Source: Oncomelania hupensis (Eukaryota > Mollusca > Gastropoda > Littorinimorpha > Pomatiopsidae). From it: a stretch of DNA of 64,000 nt. The DNA lies in contig CM072515.1 of the NCBI GenBank assembly GCA_036898135.1, positions 18,479,437 to 18,543,436 of the forward strand. The letters run 5' to 3'. A program made the position numbers and the translations under genes. The notes below the pieces were generated by a model. It was given only the letters and a program-made list of their open reading frames with translations, searched no databases and had not been told where the DNA came from. How positions within the stretch are numbered: position 1 is the stretch's first letter; each line of letters opens with the position of its first letter. Shown piece by piece: positions 12,385 to 25,600 of the stretch.

Positions 12385-15300
12385 AAGATGCTATCACGCG
12401 CTTTTTCTTCAACTGAACTCGAAGCGCGGCGATCTTATAAGATAACAGAAAGCCGAAGAGAAATCAACGTGGTCTTTTGTTTGTTTTTAAAATTTAAATT
12501 TTGGGTGACTGCATCCATTAATTATGCAGTGGGTATACGTTGCTGCTCAGAAATACAGCGATCAACCGATTGAAAGTCTTTGTTCGAGTGAACGTTTATA
12601 GGCTACTTGTATCTGGTCCTTAAATACCTCTGAACACTGGGTTTGTCGCAAAGTGTTGAGACGTATGTCGACGACGAAGACGGAGATAGTGTTCGTGGTG
12701 GGCCAGTTAATGCTCTCTGCCGTACATCTGCACACGGCCCCAGCCAATGGGTTCCTCCAGCGGTCTGGGTCCAGCATGGTGAACAGCGTCCTCCCCACCA
12801 GCTGCGTCTCCTTGGCTGAGCAGATGTCTAATGAGGCAGTGTCTGGAAAAAAAAGAACAAAATTATATGAGACCAAGTGTAAGAAAACTGACATTTGATT
12901 TGGAGGTATACGCATCAAAATAAAGATTATGTCCAAGGTGCATTTGTCAACTCAAAAGTCCTATTTCCTCAAAACAGATTACATACACCTTGTTGTCTCA
13001 GGGGTTCCGTTCACCAAATGGAATTTAAAAATTGCACGGAATTTACCCAAGGGTTGTTGTAGGTGACTGCGGGTCGTTGTAAGTGAAAAACAAAACCTTT
13101 ACCTTAATAAAGTTGTGATGTGGATGTTAAAACGGCTTGAAGAAAATCGATAATGACCCTTTGAAGGAATCTCCGTCAGCGGACAAGAGTTTGACAAGTA
13201 AAGGTTTTGCAAGTGAATGATGGATAGGGCTGGAAAACGTATAGGGTGTAATAAAATATAATATGCTGCTGAGTTGCCGGACTGTTGATATGTTTCTTCT
13301 TATCGTTGCCTTTTTCATAGAAATAGAGTTATTAGGCTTATTTATTATTACACAAATAAAGTTTCAAAGTTCCATAGATGATGTATTTCCAAGGTCTCCA
13401 CGATCCAAAGCAAGTTGAGGCAGCAGTGCAATCGCTGAAGGGGAAGTCAGCGGGAGTGGACAACATACCCGCTGAACTGCTTCAAGCAGGAGGAGAAGCG
13501 ATGATCGACGCACTCACCATTATCTGTAACAAGATCTGGCAGAGTGGGGAGTGGCTTATACCATGGACCCAGTCGCTTGTCTTCACACTACCCAAAAAAG
13601 GTAAACTTCAGGAATGTGAAAATTACCGCACCATCAGCCTCATGAGCCATCCCAGCAAGGTCCTCTTGAAAATAATACTCAACAGGTTGAACCCCAAGCT
13701 GAACAAATCATAGCTGAAGAGCAAGCAGGATTTAGGGCAGGGCGAAGTACCACTGAACAGATTTTCAACCTCAGAATAATCTGCGATAAATACCTACAGC
13801 ACCAACAACATCTATATCATGTGTTCGTAGACTTCAATAAGGCGTTTGACCGAGTCTGGCATGCAGCTCTGTGGGCAACCATGGAGAGTGTACAACATCA
13901 GCCCTAAAATTATTGAAGTCATCAAAAGCCTGTATGACAAGGCTACTAGTGCAGTCCTCCACAACAGCGCCATCGGAAACTGGTTCAGAACAACAATCGG
14001 TGTGCGTTAAGGATGCCTACTCTCTCCAACACTCTTCAACATCTTCCTAGAGCGCATCATGTCAGATGCCCTTGCAGACCACGGAGGCACGGTCAGCATA
14101 GGGGGAAGAGCAATCTCCAACCTTCGTTTTGCGGATGACATTGATGGATTGGCTGGAGAGGAACAAGAACTTGAACAGCTAGTACAGAGGCTTGACACCA
14201 CCTCCAGAGCCTATGGAATGGAAATAAGTGCATAGAAGACCAAAATGATGACCAACAACACCAATGGCATCAACACGGACATCAAAGTCCAAGGCCAATC
14301 CCTCAACACAGTGCATAGCTTCAAATATTTAGGAGCCATTGTATCAGACAATGGGTCCCGACAGGAAGTCTTCTCCAGGATCGCACAAACAACTGCTTCC
14401 CTGGCGAGGTTGAAGCCAATTTGGAAAGACAGGACCATCAGTCTACATTCCAAGGTAAGGCTGCTGCGCTCCCTTGTCATCTCCATCTTCCTATATGCTT
14501 GCAAAACATGGACCCTCACAGGAGATCTCCAACGACGAATACAAAGCATGGAGATTGTCATGAACCGAGCAGTTTACCCTGCCCATTGACTGTTTAGCTT
14601 TGTGTAGTAATTGTAACATTAAGAGAGTTAGTATAGTACACAGCAGGCCACACACAGCGAGCGAGCCACCCACATCGCAGTGAGTCAGCACTTGAGCTTT
14701 GAATCGGACCGTTTTAACCAATCAGCGCAGGCTCAGTGGGTAGAGCAGTTCTGAATGTGTCAAAACCTAAGACAGTTTGAATCAGTCGTGTGTGAGACGA
14801 GGTAGAGTCAACATCTCCACAGCTAGAGAAATCTCTACACTCATAGACCAGGAAGCAGGACTTAGGAATCTTAGAATTCTCTCAAGTCATCACGGGCCTG
14901 AACTTGTCAAACAGACGAGCAGGCGAGCTATCCCGAGCTATCCCGAGCTATCCCGAGCTATCCTGTGCACCCCACTCCACAGAAACGACTAGTTGGTTGA
15001 GGAACCTCTACCGCACAAGACGGAACGAGCGACCCGGTAAAACACCCTGTCAGACCCCACAGCGTGGCAAGGGAACCCAACTACACAACGACAAAGGTGT
15101 ACCAGAAGCTACCTCACAGAAGGACTTCGACCGCACCATCAGAAAGTTAAGTGTAATCTCCGAAAGTGCACTTAAACTGATCATAACAGGACCACAGTAG
15201 TCCAACTCTTCAGAAACTGTAAAACGGACCACAGTAGTCCAAATCTACATGAAATATTATCGCAAGTGCCCGAGGAAGATATAACAGCTGCCTAGACTAT

Positions 15301-18300
15301 CAGCGATCGAACTATTAGCAGTGACTGAGACTTTTTAAGTTAGATTAGTACTTAGAGAATCTTGTATAGAGTAGAAGAAATAAATGTGTGATTTTAACTG
15401 TTATCAAGTGGCTGGACTACATATGATTCATAGCCGTGTGAAAGCTAGTGTGACAGTAATCTTTTGCCATTTTTCTATCTATCTCTGTACCCCAACCTTA
15501 ACACAGAACGAGCTAAACAAATAAATTTATTAAAGTAATTCATAGGGTGACTTACTAGCAGTTCCCACCGAATAAACGTGAGGGTCCATAATTCCATTGT
15601 GCAGAGCCCATAAACCCCACGTGACACTTTAATTGGCGAGCCTAGCCAGGATCTGTGTATAATAGGAATTGGGTATAACCGGATCTAAGTACAATAAAAT
15701 TAGATAACAGTAGGAGTAGTAGAATAACTTAGAATAGTGGTAACAAGGACTGATCAGTTGGGTGCACTATTCTTTAGTTAAAAACTTTTTTGCTTCAAAT
15801 ATTTTTGTGCCTGTATGTTGCATTGTTCTTTTGCAGGTTTTGCTTAAGTAACTGTTGTATGCCATTTGACTCTTGTTTTATTCTATTATTGATTGCGAAT
15901 TTTATGGTCTTTGCATTGTTGATATTGACTTGCAATATTGCTAGTGTTTTGGTATTCCACGTGATTCAGAGGTTGTTCATAGACACTTTTGACAATGTCG
16001 GACCCAGTGGCCTTGAGATTGCGCTTCAAGGAATTAGGAGAAGCTTTACACTTAGCAGGGGGAGACCTAATTGCGTATATCAATGCAGAGGTAGAGAAAC
16101 AGGAGGCTAAGGCAGAGAGAGCAGCAGAGAGAGAGGCGAAGAAACTCGAAGCAGCAGAGAGAGCAGCAGAGAGAGAACAGAAAAAAGCAGAATTAGAGGC
16201 AGAGAGAGAGGCCAAGAAATTAGAAGCAGAGCAAAAGAAATTAGCATTAGAAGCAGAGCAAAAGAAACTAGAATTAGAAGTAGAACAGAAGAAGGCAGCA
16301 TTAGCAGCAGAGAGAGAAGCAGAAGTTAGGAAATGGGAGTATGAGCGGGCAGAAAAAGAAAAAGAGAGGGCAGAAAAGGAAAAAGAAAGACAGCATGAGT
16401 TAGAGCTAAGAAGATTGGGATCAGGAGCTTCAAGTTCTTCCTCAACCCCTCCCCACTCAGATCAGCTAGAGGTAGCATCCAACCCTGTACAAGGAATGTC
16501 ATTTCCACTGGGAACATTCAATGAGAGAGAGGAAGGTCTAGATCTCTATCTGACTAGGTTTGAGCGTCTAGCAACAGAGTATAAACTAGATCCCACTCAT
16601 TGGTCTTTTAAGCTTAGTCAAGGGCTTAGAGGAAAGGCTTATGACATCTACAGTAAGCTACCGACTGACAGAGTGACTGACTATCACAAAGTAAAAGAGG
16701 CACTCCTAACGGGATTCGAACTGACAGGAGAATGCTACCGGCAAAAGTTCCGCACCAACCGGAGAGTGAAAGGAGAGAGCTATGCGCAGTTCGCGGATCG
16801 GTTGTCCACAACGCTGGATAAGTGGATTAGCCAGTCAGCCACGGCTAAGACGTATGATGGACTGACAGAACTGTTAGTATGGGAACAGCTACGGGAAACC
16901 ATGACCCCCGAGCTGAGAACATTCTCAGTAGAGCAGGGCGCGGAAAGACTAGAAGATCTGGTCAAGGTCGCAGATAGGTACGTGGCCGCACACGGGGAAG
17001 CCAAGAGCTTCAGGCGAGACCTAAAGCCTAACGGGAAAGAGGCACAGAAACGAAGCCCTAACCGAGAAGAGCGCACCGCGAATAAGCCGAATAACCCCAG
17101 ACCTGGGCAAAATAAAGGACCCAACACGGAATTCGGGAAAAGAGGTCCCGCAAAACAGAGACGGTATTGTTCGTTCTGCAACAGAAACAATCACTCCACC
17201 GCAGAATGTTTCAAGTTGGCCGCACAACGTAGGGAAGAGCGCGAAAGCCGGCCAGCGCACAGAGTTCTAACTCAAAGCAGCGGTAACAAGCCACACACGA
17301 TCGGAGATCACCCATCGGTGACAGACACGGTCAAGGTCAACGGAAAAGAAGCGAACTGTCTGTATGACACAGGTCTATCATACGACGCGATAGTTAGCGA
17401 ATCTCTTGTATCGCGCGCGGACTTGACAGACAAGACAGTCGACTTACAAGGAGCAGACTTGACGAAACCGACAACTATTTGCCCAATAGCATGGATAGAA
17501 GTAGAGAGTAGGTACGTCACAGGACGAATCCAAGCAGCTGTTTTACAGAAACCCCTGTATGATCTAGTGCTAGGTTGTAGGTATGTGTTCTTAGGCACGC
17601 CCCCTAAAACTGTAGAGATAGCTGCAGTGCAAACCAGGGCCCAAGCTAAAACCCAACCACCCCAGCCCGAGTTCGCTCCGAATCCAGGACTCGAAGAGAT
17701 CAAAACAGCACAGAAAGAAGACACCTCGATAGCGAAGTGCTTCCAGAAGCTACCCAAGGCGCACACACCCCCGCACAAGGGAGACTTCTACATGGAAGAG
17801 GGAGTTCTTCATCGCCAAGGAGATGGAGATCACACCCAACTAGTACTGCCAGCCACCCTTCGAGCCCAAGTACTAGAGTTAGGCCACAGCATGCCACTCA
17901 GCGGACACATGGGAATTGGAGCCACAGTGCAGAGAATCAGCGCACACTACTATTGGCCAGGAATCACGGAGGATGTCAAGCGCTACGTGAAATCTTGCCA
18001 CCAATGTCAACGATATTCCCCGCGACATCACACCGTACCAGTTACCTTAGGACCATCGGTAGTAGTCGGCGTGCCATTCCAGCAAGTCTCAGTAGACATA
18101 GTCGGACCACTGCCCATGACCAAGAAGCGGAACAGATTTCTACTCACACTCGTCGACGCATGTACGATGTGGTGCGAAGCAGTCCCGTTGCCAGCGATCG
18201 ACACCAAGAAGATCGCAGATGCACTCATCGCCATCTTTACCAGAGTCGGATTCCCGGACAGCATTAGAACGGACAACGGATCTCAGTTCACCGGCCGCCT

Positions 18301-21300
18301 GATGCAAGACGTGTTCGAGTTGATACAAGTTCATCACATTCGCACACCACCATACCACCCAGCCAGCAACGGACAAGTAGAAAGACTGAATGGAACCCTT
18401 CTCACCATCCTCAGGAAAGTCGCCGACGACAATCCAGAAGCGTGGGACACCTACGTGAATGCGGCACTGTTCGCATACAGAGAAACGCCCCATGCAGCCA
18501 CAGGCTACACCCCGTCAACTTTGCTTTTCGGCAGACCTCTAGCAGGACCGCTAGAAGCCCTACGCAGAAGTTGGACGGAAGCCAAGATAGACGACACACC
18601 CAGAGGTGCCACCAAGTACGTCGCAGACCTGCAGGAAACCCTCAAAGCAACGTGGAAGAAAGCTGGTGAAGCACTGAAGAAGGCAAGAGCCCGTCAGGCA
18701 AAGTACTACAACCGCCACGCGAAGGACAGAGAACTGCAAGTCGGCAATCAAGTGCTACTCTTACTTCCAAGTGGAACCAACAAGCTGGACATCGCTTGGA
18801 GAGGACCGTACCGGGTGACTGCCAAGAAATCCAAGACAGTCTACCAAGTAGAGGTGAACGGGAGAGCCCGGTACCACCACATCAATCTCCTCAAGAAGTA
18901 TACGGACAGACCAGCGACCCCCAGCACTCACAACTTGTTAGCCATCGCCATCGCGGAAGAAGGAGAAAGCATGGAGACCAATGCAGTAGAGTATCCCCTG
19001 CACTCCAAAGAAACCTACAAAGACGTGATACTCAACGGAGACCTAGCCGCTAAACAGCAACAGCAAGTACTACAGGTCATTCGACAACATCAGACTGTGC
19101 TCACAGACCGCCCAGGGAGGACCGACCTCGTTGAAGTAACCTTAACGGTGACCGACCCAACACCCGTCCGCCAGAAGCTCTACCCGATGCCACTGTCGCA
19201 GCAGCAAGCCATCAAGGAAGAGATAGACACCTTACTGGCAGCCGGAATCATCTCAGAGTCTACTTCACCCTACAGCGCAGGCACGGTATTGTTGCGAAAA
19301 CCCAACGGAGAGCATCGACTGTGCATCGACTTCAGACTCCTGAATGCGGTAACGCAGTTCCAGCCAGAGCCACTCCCGGACCAGACAGACCTATTTGCCA
19401 AGCTACAGCGAGCGAAGTACTTCTCACGCATCGACCTCAGCAAAGGATACTACCAGATACCAGTACGACCACAAGTCCGAAAGTACCTAGCTTTCAGCAC
19501 TATGGAAGGACACTTCGAATTCAACGTGCTTCCATTCGGACTCCACAACGCACCCAGCATCTTCAGCGCCATGATGCGAAAACTCTTGGCACCCCTGAGC
19601 AGCGAGCACCTACACTCGTTTATGGACGACATCCTCATCGCAACACCTACGTGGGAGGAACATGTCACGCTCCTACGACAACTACTCGCCCGCCTCAGAG
19701 ACACGGGATTGACGGCAAGACCCACCAAATGTCAGATTGGATTCACAGAACTAGAATTTCTGGGACACACCATCAGTCAAGGAAGCCTGCGACCGGTAGA
19801 AAAGACAGTGAAACGCCTACTCGACGCTCCTAGGCCCAAGACCAAGAAGGAAGTGCAGTCATTTCTAGGACTCTGCGGCTTCTACCAGAAGTTCATCCCC
19901 AACTACAACAGCATCGCCGTACCACTGACAAATGGAACCCGGAAAATCGCCCCGGACAAAGTAGTTTGGACAGCGGAATGTGAGACAGCATTCCAAACAC
20001 TCAAGGACAGAATGACATCGGCGCCAGTACTCCACCTACCCGATTTGACTCAGCCATTCGTTCTTCGCACCGACGCAAGCGACTTAGGCCTCGGAGCAGT
20101 ACTGCTACAGCGCGACCCCAAGAATGCAGAGACGCTATTCCCCGTCGCCTACGCCAGCAGGAAATTGAGACCCGCCGAGACCCACTACGCCACGTCGGAG
20201 AAGGAATGCCTTGGACTAGTCTGGGCCATACAGAAGTTTCAACTCTACCTGTATGGGACCCACTTCACAGTTCAGGTGGACCACCAACCACTATCGTTCC
20301 TGGCAGCCTCCAAATCCTTGAACTCTCGCCTGATGAGATGGGCACTCACCCTTCAGGCATACTCATTCCAAATCGAGTACATCCCCGGCAAGGAAAACCA
20401 CGGAGCCGACTACCTCAGTCGCCATCTCGTGGAGGACACAGCAGCTGTCGCCCACCCAACACAACTAAGGGCCACAGCACCAGAATTCGTCCCCGCCCAA
20501 TAAAAACCCTGTCACTAGTGTCCATAGCTACCTGGCACAGCATTGCAGCTCAGGTAGAGCAACTTACTTAGTTTGTAAATAGGACCCTAGGATAGTGCAG
20601 TGTTAAACTAGGCTCTGTAGTAGAAAAGGGTCGAATCCAGTAGTCATCGCCTTTTTTCAGTTGAGGGAGCCTGTCATGAACCGAGCAGTTTACCCTGCCC
20701 ATTGACTGTTTAGCTTTGTGTAGTAATTGTAACATTAAGAGAGTTAGTATAGTACACAGCAGGCCACACACAGCGAGCGAGCCACCCACATCGCAGTGAG
20801 TCAGCACTTGAGCTTTGAATCGGACCGTTTTAACCAATCAGCGCAGGCTCAGTGGGTAGAGCAGTTCTGAATGTGTCAAACCCTAAGACAGTTTGAATCA
20901 GTCGTGTGTGAGACGAGGTAGAGTCAACATCTCCACAGCTAGAGAAATCTCTACACTCATAGACCAGGAAGCAGGACTTAGGAATCTTAGAATTCTCTCA
21001 AGTCATCACGGGCCTGAACTTGTCAAACAGACGAGCAGGCGAGCTATCCCGAGCTATCCCGAGCTATCCCGAGCTATCCTGTGCACCCCACTCCACAGAA
21101 ACGACTAGTTGGTTGAGGAACCTCTACCGCACAAGACGGAACGAGCGACCCGGTAAAACACCCTGTCAGACCCCACAGCGTGGCAAGGGAACCCAACTAC
21201 ACAACGACAAAGGTGTACCAGAAGCTACCTCACAGAAGGACTTCGACCGCACCATCAGAAAGTTAAGTGTAATCTCCGAAAGTGCACTTAAACTGATCAT

Positions 21301-22638
21301 AACAGGACCACAGTAGTCCAACTCTTCAGAAACTGTAAAACGGACCACAGTAGTCCAAATCTACATGAAATATTATCGCAAGTGCCCGAGGAAGATATAA
21401 CAGCTGCCTAGACTATCAGCGATCGAACTATTAGCAGTGACTGAGACTTTTTAAGTTAGATTAGTACTTAGAGAATCTTGTATAGAGTAGAAGAAATAAA
21501 TGTGTGATTTTAACTGTTATCAAGTGGCTGGACTACATATGATTCATAGCCGTGTGAAAGCTAGTGTGACAGTAATCTTTTGCCATTTTTCTATCTATCT
21601 CTGTACCCCAACCTTAACACAGAACGAGCTAAACAAATAAATTTATTAAAGTAATTCATAGGGTGACTTACTAGCAGTTCCCACCGAATAAACGTGAGGG
21701 TCCATAATTCCATTGTGCAGAGCCCATAAACCCCACGTGACAGAGATGAGGTGCTACAGAAGACTTCTGGGCATTTCCTATACCCAGCACATCACCAACG
21801 ACGAAGTCCGACAGACCATCACACAAACCATTGGACAACACGATGACCTGCTCATAGTGGTGAAAAAACGGAAACTCCGATGGTATGGCCACGACACCAG
21901 ATCATCAGGTCTTGCAAAGACCATCCTGCAAGGCACAGTGCAAGGAGGTAGAAGAAGAGGGAGATCGAAAAAGAGGTGGGAGGACAACATTCGAGAATGG
22001 ACTGGTTAGATACTGAGCGAAACAATCAGGGTTGCTGAGGACAGGGAAAGATGGAGTACGCTGGTTAAACCATCGTCTTTGGTGCCCCTACGACCTCCGA
22101 GTTATGGGATTGGTTAGGATAGGATAGGATTCATTAATTTGAATTTATAAACGAGATTAATAATTTATGTCTCAAACTTAACCAGACTACTAATTTGTCA
22201 ATAAGACAGATAATGTAGACTGATAATTTGTGAACGATAGCGATAATTTATATCTCAAACCGAACAAAACTGTATGGTAGGTTCTGGGCTATCAATTACC
22301 ATTGATGCAGACGTAGTCCAGAACAGTATGGCTGACAGTGTCGTTAGGCCGGAAGAAGGGGCAGGCTACTGACTCTTCCTGGGTTCTTTCCGTCTTCACT
22401 CCGCATGCGCGGGAGCCTGTGCAGTTCCTGTGAACTGCTTCCAAATGGGACGGCGAATAGCTGAACACGCACGCCTGCTTGTTGATGTTGTCACAGCAGT
22501 ACTGCTGCGAGTCGCACGAGTGTATCTGCAATCACACCGGACTTGCAACATTTATCGAAAGAGTTAAAGAATTAATCGAGTGTCCTTATAAAGAAGTTGA
22601 AGACGAAATCTTCCTCATCCTCATCATCATCCTCATCC

Positions 22639-22696
<58 letters not shown>

Positions 22697-25600
22697 TCGC
22701 CGAAGCTACCTTTCCTTTCCTTTCAATGGAAGGGCCGGTGCAAGCAAACTATAAATAGCCCGCAGCCAGCAAAATGTGGAGGCACTAAACAGTGCTGCTC
22801 ACATAGGCATTGAGCTGGTGTGTATAAAGGCCCATGCATTCGTCATTTGGACAGTCATCAATACATCATAGACGAATACAAAAAGAGAGAGAAGGTGATG
22901 TTTGTTGGACACCTGGGCTCTGATTATGCTGGACGAGACTTCGACTGTTACTAGTCAATGGGAGGAGATTGCGATACTTCTTGGCTTCAATCTTCACTTC
23001 ACTGCTTGACTCTGCCTGCTTCATCACACGCGGGAGACAAGTAATGCTTTGCTGATCCACTACGTGGTGACACCTTACCTGTCGTTGGCGGCTGCGCCTT
23101 AGGGATCGCCTCACTGCTCGTCGGCGGTTGTCACCTTGTACTTTTTCGACTGAGGGCACCTAACCTGGTACTGCTTGCCGTACTACAGAGAGGGCTTTCC
23201 CTCAGACTGCTCTGGATCCACCCCGCATCCTCCATACGTTGGTGATTATATTTTTCTTTTCCTGTCCACTAGAGACCGTGTCTCATCCCATAGGAGTGGG
23301 AAATATAGCCTGCAGTGCTGAGAGTCCCCTTCTAGTGGGTCTTGGATGTAACTTTTTATGTGTGAATCCTGGATTCACATCCGTTTTCATAGTTTTCTTT
23401 TAATGCTCTGCGATTTGAGCACATCTTATAGGTCCTGATTAGATCTTGTCCCACATATCATTTATCCAAGTTTTAATTTTGTGCGTTCAACGTCTGTCGT
23501 TGTAACTTTTAGGTCCTGAATCCGATTCTTATTGAATCGGGTCTTCCTTTTTTTTCTTTTTTTTTAGCCTCGTGTGTTTGCCATGGGCAAAAAGCGTCCC
23601 CTTGTAGGCATTCTCGCTGGTGAAAACCCAAATCGACTCTATTCGTGAGGCTTTCTTGGAGCCTCCAGAGGCTCCCGGGGTGTGCGACCTGGTCGCGCCT
23701 ACCGGGGATATGCCTGCTACCCCGTCACGTAAGCGAGGTTTTGAGACGCTATCGGATTCCTCCTCTCTGGAGGAAATGAGTTATGTGGCTACGGAGGGGG
23801 CGGAACCTTTGCCGGGCCTGGTCCCGGATGCTGGGCCGGCCGCCTTGGCAAATCCTACTTCGGAGAGTATGCACTTGGTGCATAACCCCCAACCCTCCCC
23901 GACTGGTCCCGGGGAGGACCAAGCACATGAGTGGACTGCCGTTGCAGGTAGGCGTAAAGCGAAGAATAGAGTTAGGGAACCGGTGGTTCCCCTCCCTCTG
24001 CCAAATCAGGGCCTTTGCCGGTTTCCGGTCGTGATCAGGGCGGTCGGTGACACAGGTCTTGCGTCTTTGAAATCGCTTAGCTGGAAGGTTGCTGATACCC
24101 TGCAGGCCATTATGGGCCCCGGTGGACCGTGGGAGACCCCTCGGAGAGGGCTATTTGATCGGATGCGTTTCCCAAGCCCAGCAGCGGAGACTGCTTGCGT
24201 GTACAGAGATTAGCCAGATTGCAGTGATATGTTCGGTGCCTAGTCCGATCGTGGAGGGTGTCATTCGCGATATCCCTGTCACGGTATCCGATGGGGACAT
24301 CCTGACCAAAGGTCAGGGCTCTGTCGCTCCGGACGGCAGCGTGCAGCCATGCACAGTGAAAAAGATAAAACGGTTGGTCTGTTCTGACGGACGGGTATTC
24401 ACCTCGGTCAAGATCTCAGTGGAGGCGTTGCTTCTCCCCACTACACCTTTGATCAATAAGCGCGAATTTTCCGTTCGTCCGTATGCCGCTGCGGTGGTCC
24501 GCTGTCACCAATGTCACAAATTTGGTCACATTAAGAAATTTTGTAAGTCCAAACCGATATGCCCCTCTTGTGGCCTGAGTGACCACTCGGGGGCCCAGTG
24601 TAAAGCAAAGAGGCGGTCTTGCCCTAACTGCTTGGGCGACCATTCGGCTACCAATAACAACTGCCCGACCCGGAAGGAGCGCATTCATGCGAACCGTCTC
24701 AGGGCCGCCAAATACATGCCTCGTGCCCAGGCCTTAAGCCTGGCTCGACAACAAATGACAGCGGACCCCGCGCGGCAGCCGGTTTCCGTTCGGCCAGCTT
24801 GGGGAGCTATGCTGGCTCCCTCCGCTCCCAGTGTGGTGTCTGCTTCGCTGCCTATACCCTGTGCGGACCGTACCGTCCTTCCCCCCATGTGATCTCCAAG
24901 GCTGCCAGTGGGATTCAGAGCCCTAAAGAAGCACCATTGAGGTTTGCCACCGACAGTGGCGACCCATGGGCAGCCATTCAGAAGCTTGAGTCTCTAGTAG
25001 TGAATCTTGCACAAACAGTCGCCGGGCTGGTGGACGTTGTTCGCAGCCTGGCCACTCGGAACTTACCATCTCCGGGTCCCTCTTCCCCTGAGGTTGGCGT
25101 ATAAACCGAGACGGCGGAGTCTACCCCGTCTTTCAATGATATTTATGACGCGTCGTCGCAGACTGGAATCCCTGTTAGATACAGAGGTCATGACTACCAC
25201 TTGGGACGCCGCGTGTCTAGTACTAAGTTATTAGACCGGTTGCAAGAGGGCGTCTCCCGGCTCGCCGGCACATTTCCGACCAAGGATGTGGAGGTAGACA
25301 TGAAGTTTATCCGTTGGGCCCTTCGTGCGGTTCTGACGGACAGTACTCTTAAATCCCTGAATTTGTCGGTCCTGAAGGAGCCGGTTGACCCCAAAGCCGC
25401 GTTATAGCCGTCCCTCCGGCCAACCATGGCTGATTCAACACAGCCATTTTATCCCGACTTCGTTTTTCGAAATCTGTTTTTATTCGGCATCTGTAAATTC
25501 CTCTCCTTTTAACAATAAAGTCCTATGAGACTTTTTACACAAATTTTTACCTTTCGCTTTCATAATGTTTAACGTAGACCCGATTCAGTTCCCAACTGTG

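Larger units (their letters stand above)
14556..21742 (+). mobile_element. Gmr1-like Ty3/Gypsy LTR retrotransposon, full length
   Basis: A 7187-bp element with two 1071-bp LTRs beginning TGTCA and ending TGACA, flanked by the 5-bp target duplication GAGAT (14551-14555 and 21743-21747). The empty site is confirmed by the uninterrupted RTE-like copy at 3837-5275. The LTRs differ at one base that I could see (A at 14765, C at 20881). A single open frame encodes gag, protease, integrase, reverse transcriptase and RNase H in that order. Integrase before reverse transcriptase is typical of Ty1/Copia, but the RT and integrase read as Ty3/Gypsy, the arrangement known from Gmr1-type elements. It lies in intron 3 of the secreted-protein gene, antisense to it. 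Confidence 0.93.
13388..22128 (+). pseudogene. RTE-like LINE copy, decayed, split by an LTR retrotransposon
   Basis: The left part (13388-14555) encodes SLKGKSAGVDNIPAELLQAG, ECENYRTISLMSHPSKVLL and LRFADDIDGLAGEEQ. The right part (21743-22128) continues with MRCYRRLLGISYTQHI to the KKRWEDNIREWTG block and a (GGATA)n tail. Comparison with the copy at 3837-5275 shows the two parts are contiguous apart from the insertion. Damage includes a frameshift near 13690, TAA near 14008 and TAG near 14233. Dead before or after the LTR insertion. Confidence 0.9.

Noticed and set aside
12653..12898. 81-codon plus-strand frame
   Set aside because: Antisense shadow of exon 4 of the secreted-protein gene.
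14777..15200. Small ORFs repeated identically at 20893-21316
   Set aside because: They lie in the two near-identical LTRs; identity reflects the LTR, not coding constraint.
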